A stretch of DNA of 64,000 nucleotides from JBFJKD01 sp038106145 (lineage in GTDB: Bacteria > Pseudomonadota > Gammaproteobacteria > Pseudomonadales > Porticoccaceae). The notes beneath the pieces were generated by a model that did not search any database, was not told where the DNA came from, and was given only the letters and a program-made list of their open reading frames with translations. The DNA lies in NCBI GenBank assembly GCA_038106145.1, contig JAYODD010000003.1, positions 124,001 through 188,000 on the forward strand. The letters run 5' to 3'. How positions within the stretch are numbered: position 1 is the stretch's first letter; the number at the start of each line of letters is the position of its first letter. The translations under genes were made by a program, and so were the position numbers. Positions 25,964-35,100 of the stretch are shown in pieces.

Positions 25964-26551
25964 TTAGATTCCGGGGACAAAGCCTGCGGGAAGCATGGCG
26001 GCCCGGGCGAGGTTGGCAATAAAAATGCGAAGCATATTGATGGCAATGAAGAGCAAGATTGGGGACAGGTCAATACCGCCGAAAGACGGTATAACCCGCC
26101 GACAGGGGGCCATTACCGGTTCCATAATTTGCCACACCAGGGACACCAGCGGGTGGCGGCTGTGCGGCGCCACCCAACTGACGATAATGGCTGCCAGCAA
26201 ACCGTAGAAATACAGATCGAGGGTCAGGGAGACGATGCCCAGCAATCCCCACTCCAGGCAATAGAGGGGGTTGATGACGCCGCCGCCGTTGATCATCACC
26301 GTGGCCTGGATCACCAGCCACTGCAATAACAGCGCGAACACCAGGCTGGCGGTATCGAATTGTTTGATCGGCGGAATGGCCCGGCGCAACAAAGCGAGGG
26401 GCACCGCGGTAGCTTTAACGACAAATTGTGAGACGGGATTATAAAAATCGGCACGGGACAGCTGCAACAGCAGGCGTACCAGAATTATGCCCAGATACAG
26501 GCCGGCAACAGCCTGGATAAAATAGGTGCTCATTTGCATAAAAGTGTTCAT
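25964..26551 (-). CDS. yggT: YggT-family membrane protein
   Basis: 195-residue inner-membrane protein with two YGGT repeats: first LYLGIILVRLLLQLSRADFYNP (about 18-39), second FYGLLAAIIVSWVAPHSRHP with the downstream PCRRVIPSFGGIDLSP. Pseudomonas-type two-repeat form. It sits 19 bases after proC; linked to envelope stress or osmotic tolerance in some bacteria. Confidence 0.92.
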   Translation of the reverse strand: MNTFMQMSTYFIQAVAGLYLGIILVRLLLQLSRADFYNPVSQFVVKATAVPLALLRRAIPPIKQFDTASLVFALLLQWLVIQATVMINGGGVINPLYCLEWGLLGIVSLTLDLYFYGLLAAIIVSWVAPHSRHPLVSLVWQIMEPVMAPCRRVIPSFGGIDLSPILLFIAINMLRIFIANLARAAMLPAGFVPGI

Positions 26552-26570
26552 CGATTACCTTACAGAATCT

Positions 26571-27392
26571 TCAATTTTTTGCTTCTTCCGCCATTTCCCG
26601 GGCTCGTTGATAGGCGGCGGTGATGGCGTCGGCAAACAGCGTTTCCAGGCCGCCATTTTGCAGGTGGGCAATGGCGCGCTCGGTGGTGCCGCCGGGGGAG
26701 GTCACCCGGCGGCGCAGCTCAGCGCTGTCGACGTCGCTTTCAATGGCCATGCGCGCTGCGCCCAGGGCGGTTTGCAGGGTCAGTTGGCGCGCTACGCCCG
26801 GATCTAATCCGAGGTCGATGCCGGCACGGGTCATGGCCTCCATGACCAGGAAAAAATAGGCTGGGCCACTGCCCGACAGCGCAGTCACCGCGTCTATCTC
26901 GTCTTCGCTTTGCAGCCAGCATACGCAGCCAACGGCGCCCAGAATAGTGTCGGCCAACTGCCGTTGCGCAGCGCTGACCAGGGAGGTGGCGTACAATCCG
27001 CTGGCTCCGCTCTGTACCAGTGCCGGTGTGTTGGGCATGCAGCGCACGATGGGAACGCTCGGCCCCAGCCAGCCCTGCAGGGTTTCAACCCCGATCCCGG
27101 CGGCGATGGAAATGACCAGGGGATTATGGGTCAGCGCTGGTCGTAGCGCGGGGGCGACGGATGGCATCACTTGGGGTTTGACTGCCAACACCACCACCTG
27201 GGCGGTTTGTGCCGCGGCGCAATTGTCGTCCGTTGCGCGAATCCCGAACCGGGCGCTGAGTTGGGCGCGGGCGGCGGGGATGGGATCGCACACGGTAATG
27301 GCGGTGGGCGGATAATCTTTCTCCAGCAGCCCCCCGATCAGGCTGCTGGCCATATTGCCGCCGCCGATAAAGGTCAGTGTTGCTTTGCTCAA
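26571..27392 (-). CDS. proC: pyrroline-5-carboxylate reductase
   Basis: 273-residue NAD(P)H-dependent enzyme making L-proline. Rossmann motif FIGGGNMASSLIGGL at the N-terminus, AVKPQVM, CMPNTPALV, LSGSGPAYFF and VTSPGGTTERAI. The start appears to be TTG at 27392, preceded by AGGA at 7 bases. No ATG lies near the conserved start, and the frame further upstream is antisense noise inside yggS. Use of TTG may lower expression. Confidence 0.93.
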   Translation of the reverse strand: MSKATLTFIGGGNMASSLIGGLLEKDYPPTAITVCDPIPAARAQLSARFGIRATDDNCAAAQTAQVVVLAVKPQVMPSVAPALRPALTHNPLVISIAAGIGVETLQGWLGPSVPIVRCMPNTPALVQSGASGLYATSLVSAAQRQLADTILGAVGCVCWLQSEDEIDAVTALSGSGPAYFFLVMEAMTRAGIDLGLDPGVARQLTLQTALGAARMAIESDVDSAELRRRVTSPGGTTERAIAHLQNGGLETLFADAITAAYQRAREMAEEAKN

Positions 27393-27412
27393 ATCCCGTT
27401 CCTGTTGTTGTT

Positions 27413-28108
27413 TCACGTCACTCGTGGACCGAAGATGGCGGTACCGATGCGCAGCCAGGTGGCGCCCTCCGCGATGGCCGCTTCCATGTCCGCGGACATT
27501 CCCATCGACAGTGTATCCAAACTCGCCAGCGCTGGCGAAAAACATTGCAACTGTTTCAGCAGGTCGGCGGCGCGGCGAAACGGCCGGCGTTGGGCTGCTA
27601 CTGACGTGGCGGGCGCGGGAATCACCATCAGGCCCCGCAATTTTAGTCGCGGCAGTGTGGCGACGGCCAGCGCCAGTGGCGCCACCTGCTCGGGTGTTAT
27701 CCCTGCCTTGCTGGTCTCGCCGTCGATGTTGACCTGCAGGCAGACATTCAGTGGCGGTAAGTGCGCTGGACGCTGGGCGGACAGGCGCTGGGCTATTTTG
27801 AGACTGTCCACGCTGTGCACCCAGGCGAAGTGCGCGGCGATCACACGGGTTTTGTTGGTTTGTACATGACCAATAAAATGCCACTCGATATCAAGCGTCG
27901 ATGTGGCGGTAATTTTTTCCAGAGCCTCCTGGAGATAATTTTCGCCAAAATGCCGCAGACCCGCGTGCCAGGCGGTTTCTACGGCGACGACGGGCTGTCC
28001 CTTGCTGACCGCCAGAAGGTTGATGGTATTGGCATTTCTACCGGCTGCGGCCGCGTTTTTTTGCAGCCGAGTGGTGACTTCGTTGATGTTGTGGGTAATA
28101 TTAGGCAT
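27413..28108 (-). CDS. yggS: pyridoxal phosphate homeostasis protein YggS
   Basis: 231-residue PLP-binding TIM-barrel protein (PLPBP/YggS). The PLP lysine is in LLAVSKGQP, and further motifs are GENYLQEALEK, WHFIGHVQTNK, LSMGMSADMEAAIAEG and the terminal RIGTAIFGPR. It heads the minus-strand series yggS-proC-yggT-metX-metW, divergent from pilT. Confidence 0.94.
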   Translation of the reverse strand: MPNITHNINEVTTRLQKNAAAAGRNANTINLLAVSKGQPVVAVETAWHAGLRHFGENYLQEALEKITATSTLDIEWHFIGHVQTNKTRVIAAHFAWVHSVDSLKIAQRLSAQRPAHLPPLNVCLQVNIDGETSKAGITPEQVAPLALAVATLPRLKLRGLMVIPAPATSVAAQRRPFRRAADLLKQLQCFSPALASLDTLSMGMSADMEAAIAEGATWLRIGTAIFGPRVT

Positions 28109-28170
28109 ATACTTGTGGGCGCTACTGGCCGCGCTGTCCGGCGGCCCATGAATAAAAATGGGAACGGGTA

Positions 28171-29205
28171 ATGGATATTACAGAATTACTGGCGTTTAGT
28201 GCCAAACAGGGGGCCTCGGATTTACACCTTTCGGCTGGCCTGCCGCCGATGGTTCGGATCGACGGCGACGTGCGGCGCGTCAATTTGCCGGCCATGGATC
28301 ACCGCCAGGTACACGCGCTGATTTATGAAATCATGAACGACAAGCAGCGCCGGGACTTCGAGGAGTTTCTGGAAACGGATTTTTCCTTCGAAGTGCCGGG
28401 GGTGGCTCGATTCCGGGTTAACGCCTTTAACCAGAACCGCGGCGCGGGGGCGGTGTTTCGTACCATTCCATCGCGGGTGCTGACTCTGGAGGACCTCGGG
28501 TTCGGCCAGGTGTTTCGCGATATTTCCATGTTTCCGCGGGGGCTGGTGCTGGTGACCGGCCCCACGGGTTCCGGCAAGAGCACCACGCTGGCCGCCATGG
28601 TGGATTACGTAAACGATAATCGCTACCACCATATCCTGACCATCGAGGACCCCATTGAGTTTGTCCACGAAAGCAAAAAATGTCTGGTGAACCAGCGCGA
28701 AGTGCACAAGGATACCCACGGTTTCGCCGAGGCGCTGCGCTCTGCGCTGCGGGAGGACCCGGATATTATTCTGGTTGGGGAAATGCGCGACCTGGAAACC
28801 ATCCGGCTGGCCCTGACCGCGGCGGAAACCGGCCACCTGGTGTTTGGCACCCTGCATACCACATCGGCGGCCAAGACCATCGACCGGGTGGTGGACGTAT
28901 TCCCCGCCACGGAAAAAGCCATGGTGCGCGCCATGCTGTCTGAATCATTGCAGGCCGTTATATCGCAAACCCTGATGAAAAAAATCGGCGGTGGGCGCGC
29001 GGCCGCCAACGAGATCATGATCGGAACGCCCGCGATTCGCAACCTGATCCGCGAAGACAAGGTCGCACAGATGTATTCGGCGATACAGACCGGCGCAGGT
29101 CACGGTATGCAAACCATGGATCAGTGCCTGCAACGCATGGTTCAGCAAAAAATCATCACCCGCGAAGCCGCGCGCGAAAAAGCCAAGATCCCCGATGATT
29201 TCTAA
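28171..29205 (+). CDS. pilT: type IV pilus retraction ATPase PilT
   Basis: 344-residue hexameric secretion-type ATPase that powers pilus retraction. Walker A GPTGSGKST (130-138), Asp box TIEDPIEFVH, Walker B DIILVGEMRD, His box TGHLVFGTLHTTSA, and the PilT C-terminal AIRNLIREDK motif. Canonical length. pilU follows after 63 bases. Confidence 0.97.
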   Translation: MDITELLAFSAKQGASDLHLSAGLPPMVRIDGDVRRVNLPAMDHRQVHALIYEIMNDKQRRDFEEFLETDFSFEVPGVARFRVNAFNQNRGAGAVFRTIPSRVLTLEDLGFGQVFRDISMFPRGLVLVTGPTGSGKSTTLAAMVDYVNDNRYHHILTIEDPIEFVHESKKCLVNQREVHKDTHGFAEALRSALREDPDIILVGEMRDLETIRLALTAAETGHLVFGTLHTTSAAKTIDRVVDVFPATEKAMVRAMLSESLQAVISQTLMKKIGGGRAAANEIMIGTPAIRNLIREDKVAQMYSAIQTGAGHGMQTMDQCLQRMVQQKIITREAAREKAKIPDDF

Positions 29206-29268
29206 CCGTCACGACAGCATTATGCGGCCGGCATTAGGCGCAAATATAGTTGCTAAGGAGAACAGGCT

Positions 29269-30429
29269 GTGGAACTCGACACCTTATTAAAGTTGATGGT
29301 GGACAAGGAAGCGTCCGACTTGTTCGTGACCCGTGGCGTGCCGCCCAGTATCAAGATACATGGCAAGGTCATTCCGGTCGGCAAGACCGCGCTCTCTGCC
29401 GAGAGGGCGCGGGAGCTGGTGGAAGGGGTTATGGACGAAAAACAACGCGCGGAGTTTAACGAAAAAAAGGAGCTTAATTTCGCCATTACCTCCCCTGCGG
29501 TTCCCAGCGCCCGTTTTCGCGTGAGCGCATTTTATCAGCGCAACGATGTGGGCATGGTGCTGCGGCGCATCGAAACCGTGATCCCGACCACCGAAGAATT
29601 GATGATCCCGGGAATTCTCAACGAACTGGTGATGAGCAAGCGCGGAATTATTATTTTTGTTGGCGCCACCGGCACCGGCAAATCCACCTCGCTGGCGGCG
29701 ATGATTGGCTATCGCAACAATAATTCCAAGGGGCATATTATCTCGGTGGAGGATCCCATTGAATTTGTTCACCCCCACGGCGGGTGTATTATCACCCAGC
29801 GGGAAGTGGGCATTGACACCGAATCCTTCGAGGTGGCGCTGCGTAATACCCTGCGCCAGGCGCCGGATGTCATTCTGATTGGCGAAATTCGCTCGCCGGA
29901 AACCATGGAGCACGCCATCACCTTTGCGGAAACCGGGCATCTGGTGTTGGCGACCTTGCACGCCAATAATGCCAACCAGGCGCTGGATCGTATTCAACAC
30001 TTTTTCCCGCCGGAGCGGCACTCCCAGCTATGGATGGACTTATCCCTCAATCTGCGCGCGATGATCGCCCAGCAACTGATCCCCACCGCCGATGGCAAAG
30101 GGCGACGGGCCGCCATCGAAATTCTGATCAACACGCCGCTGGTGGCCGATCTGGTACGCAAGGGTGAAGTGCACAAACTCAAGGAGTTGATGACCCGCTC
30201 TAACGAGCTCGGTATGCAAACCTTTGACCAGGCCCTGTACCGCCTTTACGACGAGGGGGTGATCACCTACGAAGACGCGATTGCCCATGCGGATTCAAAA
30301 AACGATCTGCGCCTTATGATCAAGCTGAAATCGGAAACGGACGCGAACTATCTGTCAAACGCGGCAGATGATCTGGAAATGGAAGAAGAGGACACCGGAG
30401 ATCGTTTCCGCCTGTTCCAACGGGAATAA
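29269..30429 (+). CDS. pilU: PilT-dependent retraction ATPase PilU
   Basis: 386-residue PilT paralogue. Walker A GATGTGKST (132-140), Asp box SVEDPIEFVH, Walker B VILIGEIRSPE, His box HLVLATLHANN. The acidic C-terminal tail (DLEMEEEDTGDRF) distinguishes PilU from PilT. GTG start with AAGGAG 8 bases upstream. PilU assists PilT in retraction under load. Confidence 0.95.
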   Translation: MELDTLLKLMVDKEASDLFVTRGVPPSIKIHGKVIPVGKTALSAERARELVEGVMDEKQRAEFNEKKELNFAITSPAVPSARFRVSAFYQRNDVGMVLRRIETVIPTTEELMIPGILNELVMSKRGIIIFVGATGTGKSTSLAAMIGYRNNNSKGHIISVEDPIEFVHPHGGCIITQREVGIDTESFEVALRNTLRQAPDVILIGEIRSPETMEHAITFAETGHLVLATLHANNANQALDRIQHFFPPERHSQLWMDLSLNLRAMIAQQLIPTADGKGRRAAIEILINTPLVADLVRKGEVHKLKELMTRSNELGMQTFDQALYRLYDEGVITYEDAIAHADSKNDLRLMIKLKSETDANYLSNAADDLEMEEEDTGDRFRLFQRE

Positions 30430-30462
30430 ACCCAGGTGGCGGGTTGCCGGTCGCGCCTCCGG

Positions 30463-30891
30463 CTAGGGCGCTCGCTCGCAGGAGGAGTCCGACAACCAGG
30501 TCTGTAAAATCAATGCGGCGGCGATACCGTCCACGGGTTTACCGGGATCGTAACTACTGCCGGTGCCCGCAATATCCCTGGCTTCCAGGGTCGAAAGTCG
30601 CTCGTCCACCATTTTCACTGGCAGTCCCAGTCGACCCTGAAGACGGCGGGCAAACTTACGCGCCCGTGCGCACAGCTCGCCTTCTGAAGCGTCCATATTC
30701 AATGGCAGACCTACCAGCAGCAAAGTGGGCTGCCAGGTGTCTACCAGCGCGGTTAGTTGACTCCAGTTCGGCTGGCCGTCTCGGGCCTTGATGACGGCCA
30801 CGGGCTGGGTGTTGCCGGTCAACGTGTTACCGGTGGCCACGCCGATCTGTTTGGTGCCGTAATCAAACGCCAAAATGGAAAGCGAAGGCAT
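30463..30891 (-). CDS. ruvX: RNase H-fold Holliday junction resolvase-like RuvX/YqgF
   Basis: 142 residues. Catalytic Asp in LAFDYGTKQIGVA, LLVGLPLNMDASEG, VDERLSTLEA and the C-terminal VDGIAAALILQTWL with catalytic Asp. YqgF acts in 16S rRNA 5' maturation and is linked to Rho-dependent termination. 9 bases downstream of algH; same order as P. aeruginosa. Confidence 0.94.
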   Translation of the reverse strand: MPSLSILAFDYGTKQIGVATGNTLTGNTQPVAVIKARDGQPNWSQLTALVDTWQPTLLLVGLPLNMDASEGELCARARKFARRLQGRLGLPVKMVDERLSTLEARDIAGTGSSYDPGKPVDGIAAALILQTWLSDSSCERAP

Positions 30892-30900
30892 GGTTTGGGT

Positions 30901-31488
30901 TCAGGCGTGACCGGCAACGTGACTGAGTTGACGCAGATCCACACCAATGCGCGCGGCGGCCAGACTGGCGAGTTGTTCGGTAGGGGTATCGAACAGGAGC
31001 TCCGGGTCGGCGGGCACGGTGAGCCAGGCATTTTCGACCAGTTCCTGTTCCAGTTGACCCGGCCCCCAGCCCGCGTAACCGAGAAAAATGAGCAAACTGT
31101 CCGGCCCCTGATTGGCGGCGATGTCAACGATGATATCCCGCGACGCGGTGAGATTGATGTCGTTGCCGGTGGCGAGGGTGGATTCCCAAGCCCTGGGCCC
31201 GGGGCGGTGCAGCACGAAACCCCGTTCCAATTGCACCGGCCCGCCGGCGAGCAGGGGTTTGTTGCCGAGGGTAGAGGGGTAGTCAAGGTCAAGCTGCTGG
31301 AATATTTTGCTGATGGGTGCGCCGGTGGGGCGGTTGACGGTCAACCCCATTGCCCCCTCCTCGGAATGTTCGCAGAGGTAAACGACGGTATGGGCAAACC
31401 GGGGGTCCAGCATACCCGGCATGGCAATCAACAGCTGGTTGCGCAGGCTGGTAAACGGTGATTCTTCGGAAAAATGTCTGCTGGCCAT
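30901..31488 (-). CDS. algH: YqgE/AlgH family protein
   Basis: 195-residue cytosolic YqgE/AlgH protein. Conserved N-terminal SLRNQLLIAMPGMLDPRFAHTVVYLCEH, GAMGLTVNRPT, and GYAGWGPGQLEQEL. Contributes to redox or regulatory functions of unclear mechanism. Lies between tonB-like and ruvX genes in the conserved order. Confidence 0.93.
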   Translation of the reverse strand: MASRHFSEESPFTSLRNQLLIAMPGMLDPRFAHTVVYLCEHSEEGAMGLTVNRPTGAPISKIFQQLDLDYPSTLGNKPLLAGGPVQLERGFVLHRPGPRAWESTLATGNDINLTASRDIIVDIAANQGPDSLLIFLGYAGWGPGQLEQELVENAWLTVPADPELLFDTPTEQLASLAAARIGVDLRQLSHVAGHA

Positions 31489-31537
31489 GACCCTAGTATT
31501 GGGGCGGAACGTCGCAAATACAAGCGTCAGTTGCCGG

Positions 31538-32410
31538 CTATTTTGTCAGCAGACGATCACCTGGTACGAAGTGCCAGGTACGAATAATCTCCAGCTTGTC
31601 CCAGGCACGCATTTGTTGCGGAAAGGGCGCGAATGGCGAGGCCAGACGAATAATGCGCACTGCTGCCTGGTCTAAAACCCGCTCCCCGGAACTCGATAGT
31701 ATTTCCACCCCCGCCACGGAGCCATCTGGCAGAATCGTCACCGCCACCCGCAGGTCCCCGAAAATCTGCTTGCGGCGCGCCTCCTCCGGGTAATTGCGGT
31801 TGCCGGCGTCCTCTACCTGATCGACCCAATAGCGCAAATAAGCGGCCTGATCGGCGGCCCGCGTGCTGGCGGCGGTCAGTCGCAACACCCGTGGCATGCG
31901 ACTGTATTCAGCTTTTTTGCTATCGAGTTTGGCGCGCAGGCTGGCAACTTCCCGGACCAGAGCCTGCGGAATTGGGTTCGATTGCGGGGCAAACTCGCCG
32001 GGGTTATCGGTGGCTTGCGTAGCTGTTTGTGTGCGGCTCCTGTTCACCGTGGTGACCAGCGTGGTACCCGGCTGCGCAGCGATCTGTTGTGGTATTGGCG
32101 GGGCGACGGGTTGCGCATCGTGCATCCGCGAGGCGCTGATATCCGGGATATGGTCGTTGGTCATTTCCTGCTTTTTTTCCGAGGCGCCGCTGCCGATCTG
32201 ATTGCTCTGGGCCAGATAGTCCGCCTGCTTTGGCGCCGTTTCGCTGTGGTGCTGGGCAAGGGTTACCTCCAGGGTCGGTGCGCGCACGGGGGATTTCTGG
32301 AACTGGAATCCAATCCCGAATACCAGCATGGCGTGCACTGCCACGGCAAGGAACAGTCCAAATCCGAGGCGGTCGCTGTCTTCGCGGTAATTGGTCTGCG
32401 CCATGCCCAT
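31538..32410 (-). CDS. TonB-like energy transducer (TonB3 position)
   Basis: 290 residues: short cytoplasmic N-terminus, one transmembrane helix (about 17-36, LGFGLFLAVAVHAMLVFGIG) with a His as in TonB, a periplasmic Gln/Pro/Thr-rich linker, and a C-terminal TonB domain (NYPEEARRKQIFGDLRVAVTIL..., VRIIRLASPFAPFP). In P. aeruginosa the gene at this position, next to gshB and pilG, is tonB3, needed for twitching; that role is inferred here from synteny. ATG 32404 is an alternative start. Confidence 0.88.
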   Translation of the reverse strand: MGMAQTNYREDSDRLGFGLFLAVAVHAMLVFGIGFQFQKSPVRAPTLEVTLAQHHSETAPKQADYLAQSNQIGSGASEKKQEMTNDHIPDISASRMHDAQPVAPPIPQQIAAQPGTTLVTTVNRSRTQTATQATDNPGEFAPQSNPIPQALVREVASLRAKLDSKKAEYSRMPRVLRLTAASTRAADQAAYLRYWVDQVEDAGNRNYPEEARRKQIFGDLRVAVTILPDGSVAGVEILSSSGERVLDQAAVRIIRLASPFAPFPQQMRAWDKLEIIRTWHFVPGDRLLTK

Positions 32411-32428
32411 CGCTGGTCACTGATTCCT

Positions 32429-33376
32429 TTATGCAAAGCGCCGAGCGATGGCGTCCATCAACCGTTCGCCGATGCGGGTATCCTGTTCCCGGTCGATTTC
32501 GCGCACGCAGGTTGGGCTGGTGACGTTAATTTCGGTGAGATAATCGCCAATCACATCCAGGCCCACAAACAGGAAACCCTTTTCCCGGAGGGTTGGGCCC
32601 ACCTCCGCGGCAATCCATTTGTCCCGCTCGCTCAGGGGTTGCACAATCCCGCTGCCGCCCGCCGCGAGATTGCCCCGACTCTCGCCGACGGCGGGCACGC
32701 GGGCGAGGCAGTAAGGGATCGCCTCCCCGTCCACCACCAGTATGCGCTTGTCGCCATCGACAATCTCGGGAATGTAGCGCTGCGCCATGATGGTGCGCGT
32801 TCCGAGTTGGGTCAGGGTTTCGATGATCACGCTGACGTTGGGATCGTCTGGCCGCGCCCTGAATATGCCGGTTCCGCCCATGCCATCCAGTGGTTTAAAT
32901 ATCACGTCGCCGTGTTCGCGAAAAAAGCTTCTCAACCGTACCGGGTCGCGACTGACCAGTACCGGGGGCGTGCATTGTGGAAACTGCGTCGCAAAAATCT
33001 TCTCGTTACAATCCCGCAGGCTCTGGCAAGGGTTCACCACCAGCACGCCTGCGCGTTCTGCGGCCTCGAGTAAATAGGTGGTGTAGATGTACTCGCTATC
33101 AAACGGTGGGTCTTTGCGCATCAATATACCGTTGAGGGCGGCCAGGGGCCGCGTAATCGGCTCGCCGAGTTCGAACCAGTGTTCCGTGGAGTCGTATACA
33201 CGGAGGGGGGTTTGCCGCGCCGAGGCGGTGCCATTGGCGAGAAACAGGTCCTGTTGTTGCATATACATCAGCGACCAACCCCGTTGTTGCGCGGCCAGCA
33301 ACAAGGCTAACGTGGTGTCTTTTTTAACATTGATCTGATCAATAGGGTCCATGACGACCCCAAGCGTAATTGGCAT
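32429..33376 (-). CDS. gshB: glutathione synthetase
   Basis: 315-residue ATP-grasp ligase joining gamma-Glu-Cys and Gly. N-terminus ITLGVVMDPIDQINVKKDTT, ATP-binding FKPLDGMGGTGIFR, QRYIPEIVDGDKRILVVDGE, and C-terminal NVTSPTCVREID. ATG 33376 is the conserved start; ten extra residues are open upstream. With gshA the window encodes the full glutathione pathway, in separate loci. Confidence 0.96.
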   Translation of the reverse strand: MPITLGVVMDPIDQINVKKDTTLALLLAAQQRGWSLMYMQQQDLFLANGTASARQTPLRVYDSTEHWFELGEPITRPLAALNGILMRKDPPFDSEYIYTTYLLEAAERAGVLVVNPCQSLRDCNEKIFATQFPQCTPPVLVSRDPVRLRSFFREHGDVIFKPLDGMGGTGIFRARPDDPNVSVIIETLTQLGTRTIMAQRYIPEIVDGDKRILVVDGEAIPYCLARVPAVGESRGNLAAGGSGIVQPLSERDKWIAAEVGPTLREKGFLFVGLDVIGDYLTEINVTSPTCVREIDREQDTRIGERLMDAIARRFA

Positions 33377-33626
33377 AACTGCAATCCGGGTTAGTGTGTC
33401 TCGCACACGGCGCGTGCCGATCTCCAGTGCATCGGTCGCTACGACCGTCTAAGGTACGGCGAACGCCGCCGCGAGGCAACCATATTGGCGATATCCTGCA
33501 TATTTGGAGACGTAATTCTCCATCGAATCCGCTGGTTATGGATAATATCTGGAGATTGTGTTAAAAGTGTGCGGATGCTTTGCAGCAGGCCGCTAATAAT
33601 CGAAGTTAAGTCAGGAACAGGTGCTC
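33377..33626. other. divergent gshB-pilG promoter region
   Basis: 250 bases without a credible gene. Two inverted repeats are visible: CGGTCG-cta-CGACCG (33433-33447) nearer gshB, and GGAGA-cgtaat-TCTCC (33506-33521) nearer pilG. I see no convincing -35/-10 pair. Confidence 0.5.
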
Positions 33627-34043
33627 ATGGGGGAGAACCCGGATACATTGAAAATCATGGTGATCGACGACAGTAACACCATCCGCCGAACGGCGGAGAC
33701 GCTATTGTCCAAGGCCGGTTGCGAGGGCGTTACCGCGGTGGATGGCTTTGATTCCCTGGCGAAGATTGCCGATTTCAAGCCCGATATTATTTTCGTCGAT
33801 ATTATGATGCCGCGGCTGGATGGCTATCAGACCTGTGCACTGATCAAGAACAATAGCCAGTTCAAGAGTACGCCCGTGGTTATGTTGTCCAGCAAGGATG
33901 GACTGTTCGACAAGGCCAAGGGGCGTATCGTCGGCGCCGACGAATACCTGACCAAGCCGGTTAGCAAAAAAGATTTGTTCGAAATTCTGGAAAAGTTTTC
34001 ATACCGGCCGTTTGCGGATAGCCCCGAGTCCCCTGTTGTGTAG
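33627..34043 (+). CDS. pilG: twitching motility response regulator PilG
   Basis: 138-residue single-domain CheY-like receiver. Acidic pocket VIDDSNTIRRTAETLL, phospho-acceptor Asp58 in FVDIMMPRLDGYQTCALIKN, Thr/Ser switch MLSSKDGLFDKAKGR, and Lys in YLTKPVSKKD. Almost identical in pattern to Pseudomonas PilG. ATG 33627 is preferred; GTG 33621 would add two residues. Confidence 0.95.
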   Translation: MGENPDTLKIMVIDDSNTIRRTAETLLSKAGCEGVTAVDGFDSLAKIADFKPDIIFVDIMMPRLDGYQTCALIKNNSQFKSTPVVMLSSKDGLFDKAKGRIVGADEYLTKPVSKKDLFEILEKFSYRPFADSPESPVV

Positions 34044-34100
34044 GAGGTATTCGCCACACCAAGGAAGCCGCAACATGGAAACAAAAGATGAGAGATGCGT

Positions 34101-34463
34101 ATGGCAAAAGTACTGATTATTGACGACTCGCAGACTGAGACCCACAAGCTGACCGGGCTGTTGGAGAAAAACGGCTTTACGGTGCTCGCCGCGTTGAGCG
34201 GTGAAGAGGGTATTCAGGTTGCCAGGGACGAACAGCCGGACGTGGTGCTAATGGACATCGTCATGCCTGGGCTGAACGGTTTTCAGGCCACGCGTCAACT
34301 GACCAAGGCGAAAGAGACCGAGCATATCCCAATCATTATCGTCACCACCAAGAACCAGGAAACGGACCGCGTGTGGGGGACCCGGCAAGGTGCCAAGGCC
34401 TACCTGACCAAGCCGGTTACAGAAAAAGACTTACTGAATACGATCCGCCAGGTTGCGGGATAA
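34101..34463 (+). CDS. pilH: twitching motility response regulator PilH
   Basis: 120-residue CheY-like receiver with LIIDDSQTETHKLTGLLEKNG, phospho-acceptor Asp52 in VVLMDIVMPGLNGFQATRQL, and IIVTTKNQETDRVWGTRQGAKAYLTKP split over the switch region. PilH modulates the PilG output in the Pil-Chp system. The ATG at 34095 would add two residues. Confidence 0.95.
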   Translation: MAKVLIIDDSQTETHKLTGLLEKNGFTVLAALSGEEGIQVARDEQPDVVLMDIVMPGLNGFQATRQLTKAKETEHIPIIIVTTKNQETDRVWGTRQGAKAYLTKPVTEKDLLNTIRQVAG

Positions 34464-34477
34464 TAAGCGGGGGGGGC

Positions 34478-35020
34478 GTGGATTGGGAAAATGAAGCGTT
34501 TACGGCGTTCCACGCCCTGGCCCAGCGTTTTGTGCAGGGTGCCCGGCCGTTGCCTGCGCAGGTCGATTTCACTCCAGTGCAAACAGCCGTCTGCTTTTCG
34601 GTGCTGGGTCACCACCTGGCCGTGTCCCTGAACGATTTGTCGGAGTTGCTGGAAGTACCGAGTTGCACCGGTCTGCCCCGGGTTCAGCCGTGGGTCAAGG
34701 GGGTGGCGAATGTACGCGGAAAACTTCTGCCAATAATCGATTTCCCGGCCTATCTTGGGGGTCGCCTGGTATCGCCGCCGAAACAGCAGCGCATTTTGGT
34801 GATTGATAGCCAGGGGGTTTTTGTCGGCTTGCAGGTGGATAATATTCAGGGCATGCGCCATTTCCGAGTCGACCGCTATCAGCAGGCGCCGGGCGGTGTG
34901 CCGGAGTCGCTGGGCCGCTATGTCGCTGGCAGCTTTGCTGCGGACGACGACTCAGCCTGGTTGCTGTTCGACCCCCATGCCCTGGTTGGCGATAGCATGT
35001 TTATGAGTGTTGCGGTGTGA
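34478..35020 (+). CDS. pilI: CheW-like adaptor PilI
   Basis: 180-residue CheW-domain adaptor linking PilJ to ChpA. The CheW core shows CFSVLGHHLAVSLNDLSELLEVP, WVKGVANVRGKLLPIIDFPAYLG and ILVIDSQGVFVGLQVDNIQGM. GTG 34478 follows a run of G; the frame upstream overlaps pilH and is rejected. Confidence 0.92.
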   Translation: MDWENEAFTAFHALAQRFVQGARPLPAQVDFTPVQTAVCFSVLGHHLAVSLNDLSELLEVPSCTGLPRVQPWVKGVANVRGKLLPIIDFPAYLGGRLVSPPKQQRILVIDSQGVFVGLQVDNIQGMRHFRVDRYQQAPGGVPESLGRYVAGSFAADDDSAWLLFDPHALVGDSMFMSVAV

Positions 35021-35100
35021 GCGGCGGGCGCGATGGGGCCTGCGCGCCGCGTAACGATAAAACCAAATCAAACGGCGATTAAAGTCGGGAGTTATTCGTA

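Noticed and set aside
31982..33073. 363-residue plus-strand ORF
   Set aside because: Antisense to the TonB-like and gshB genes; composition is that of a shadow frame.
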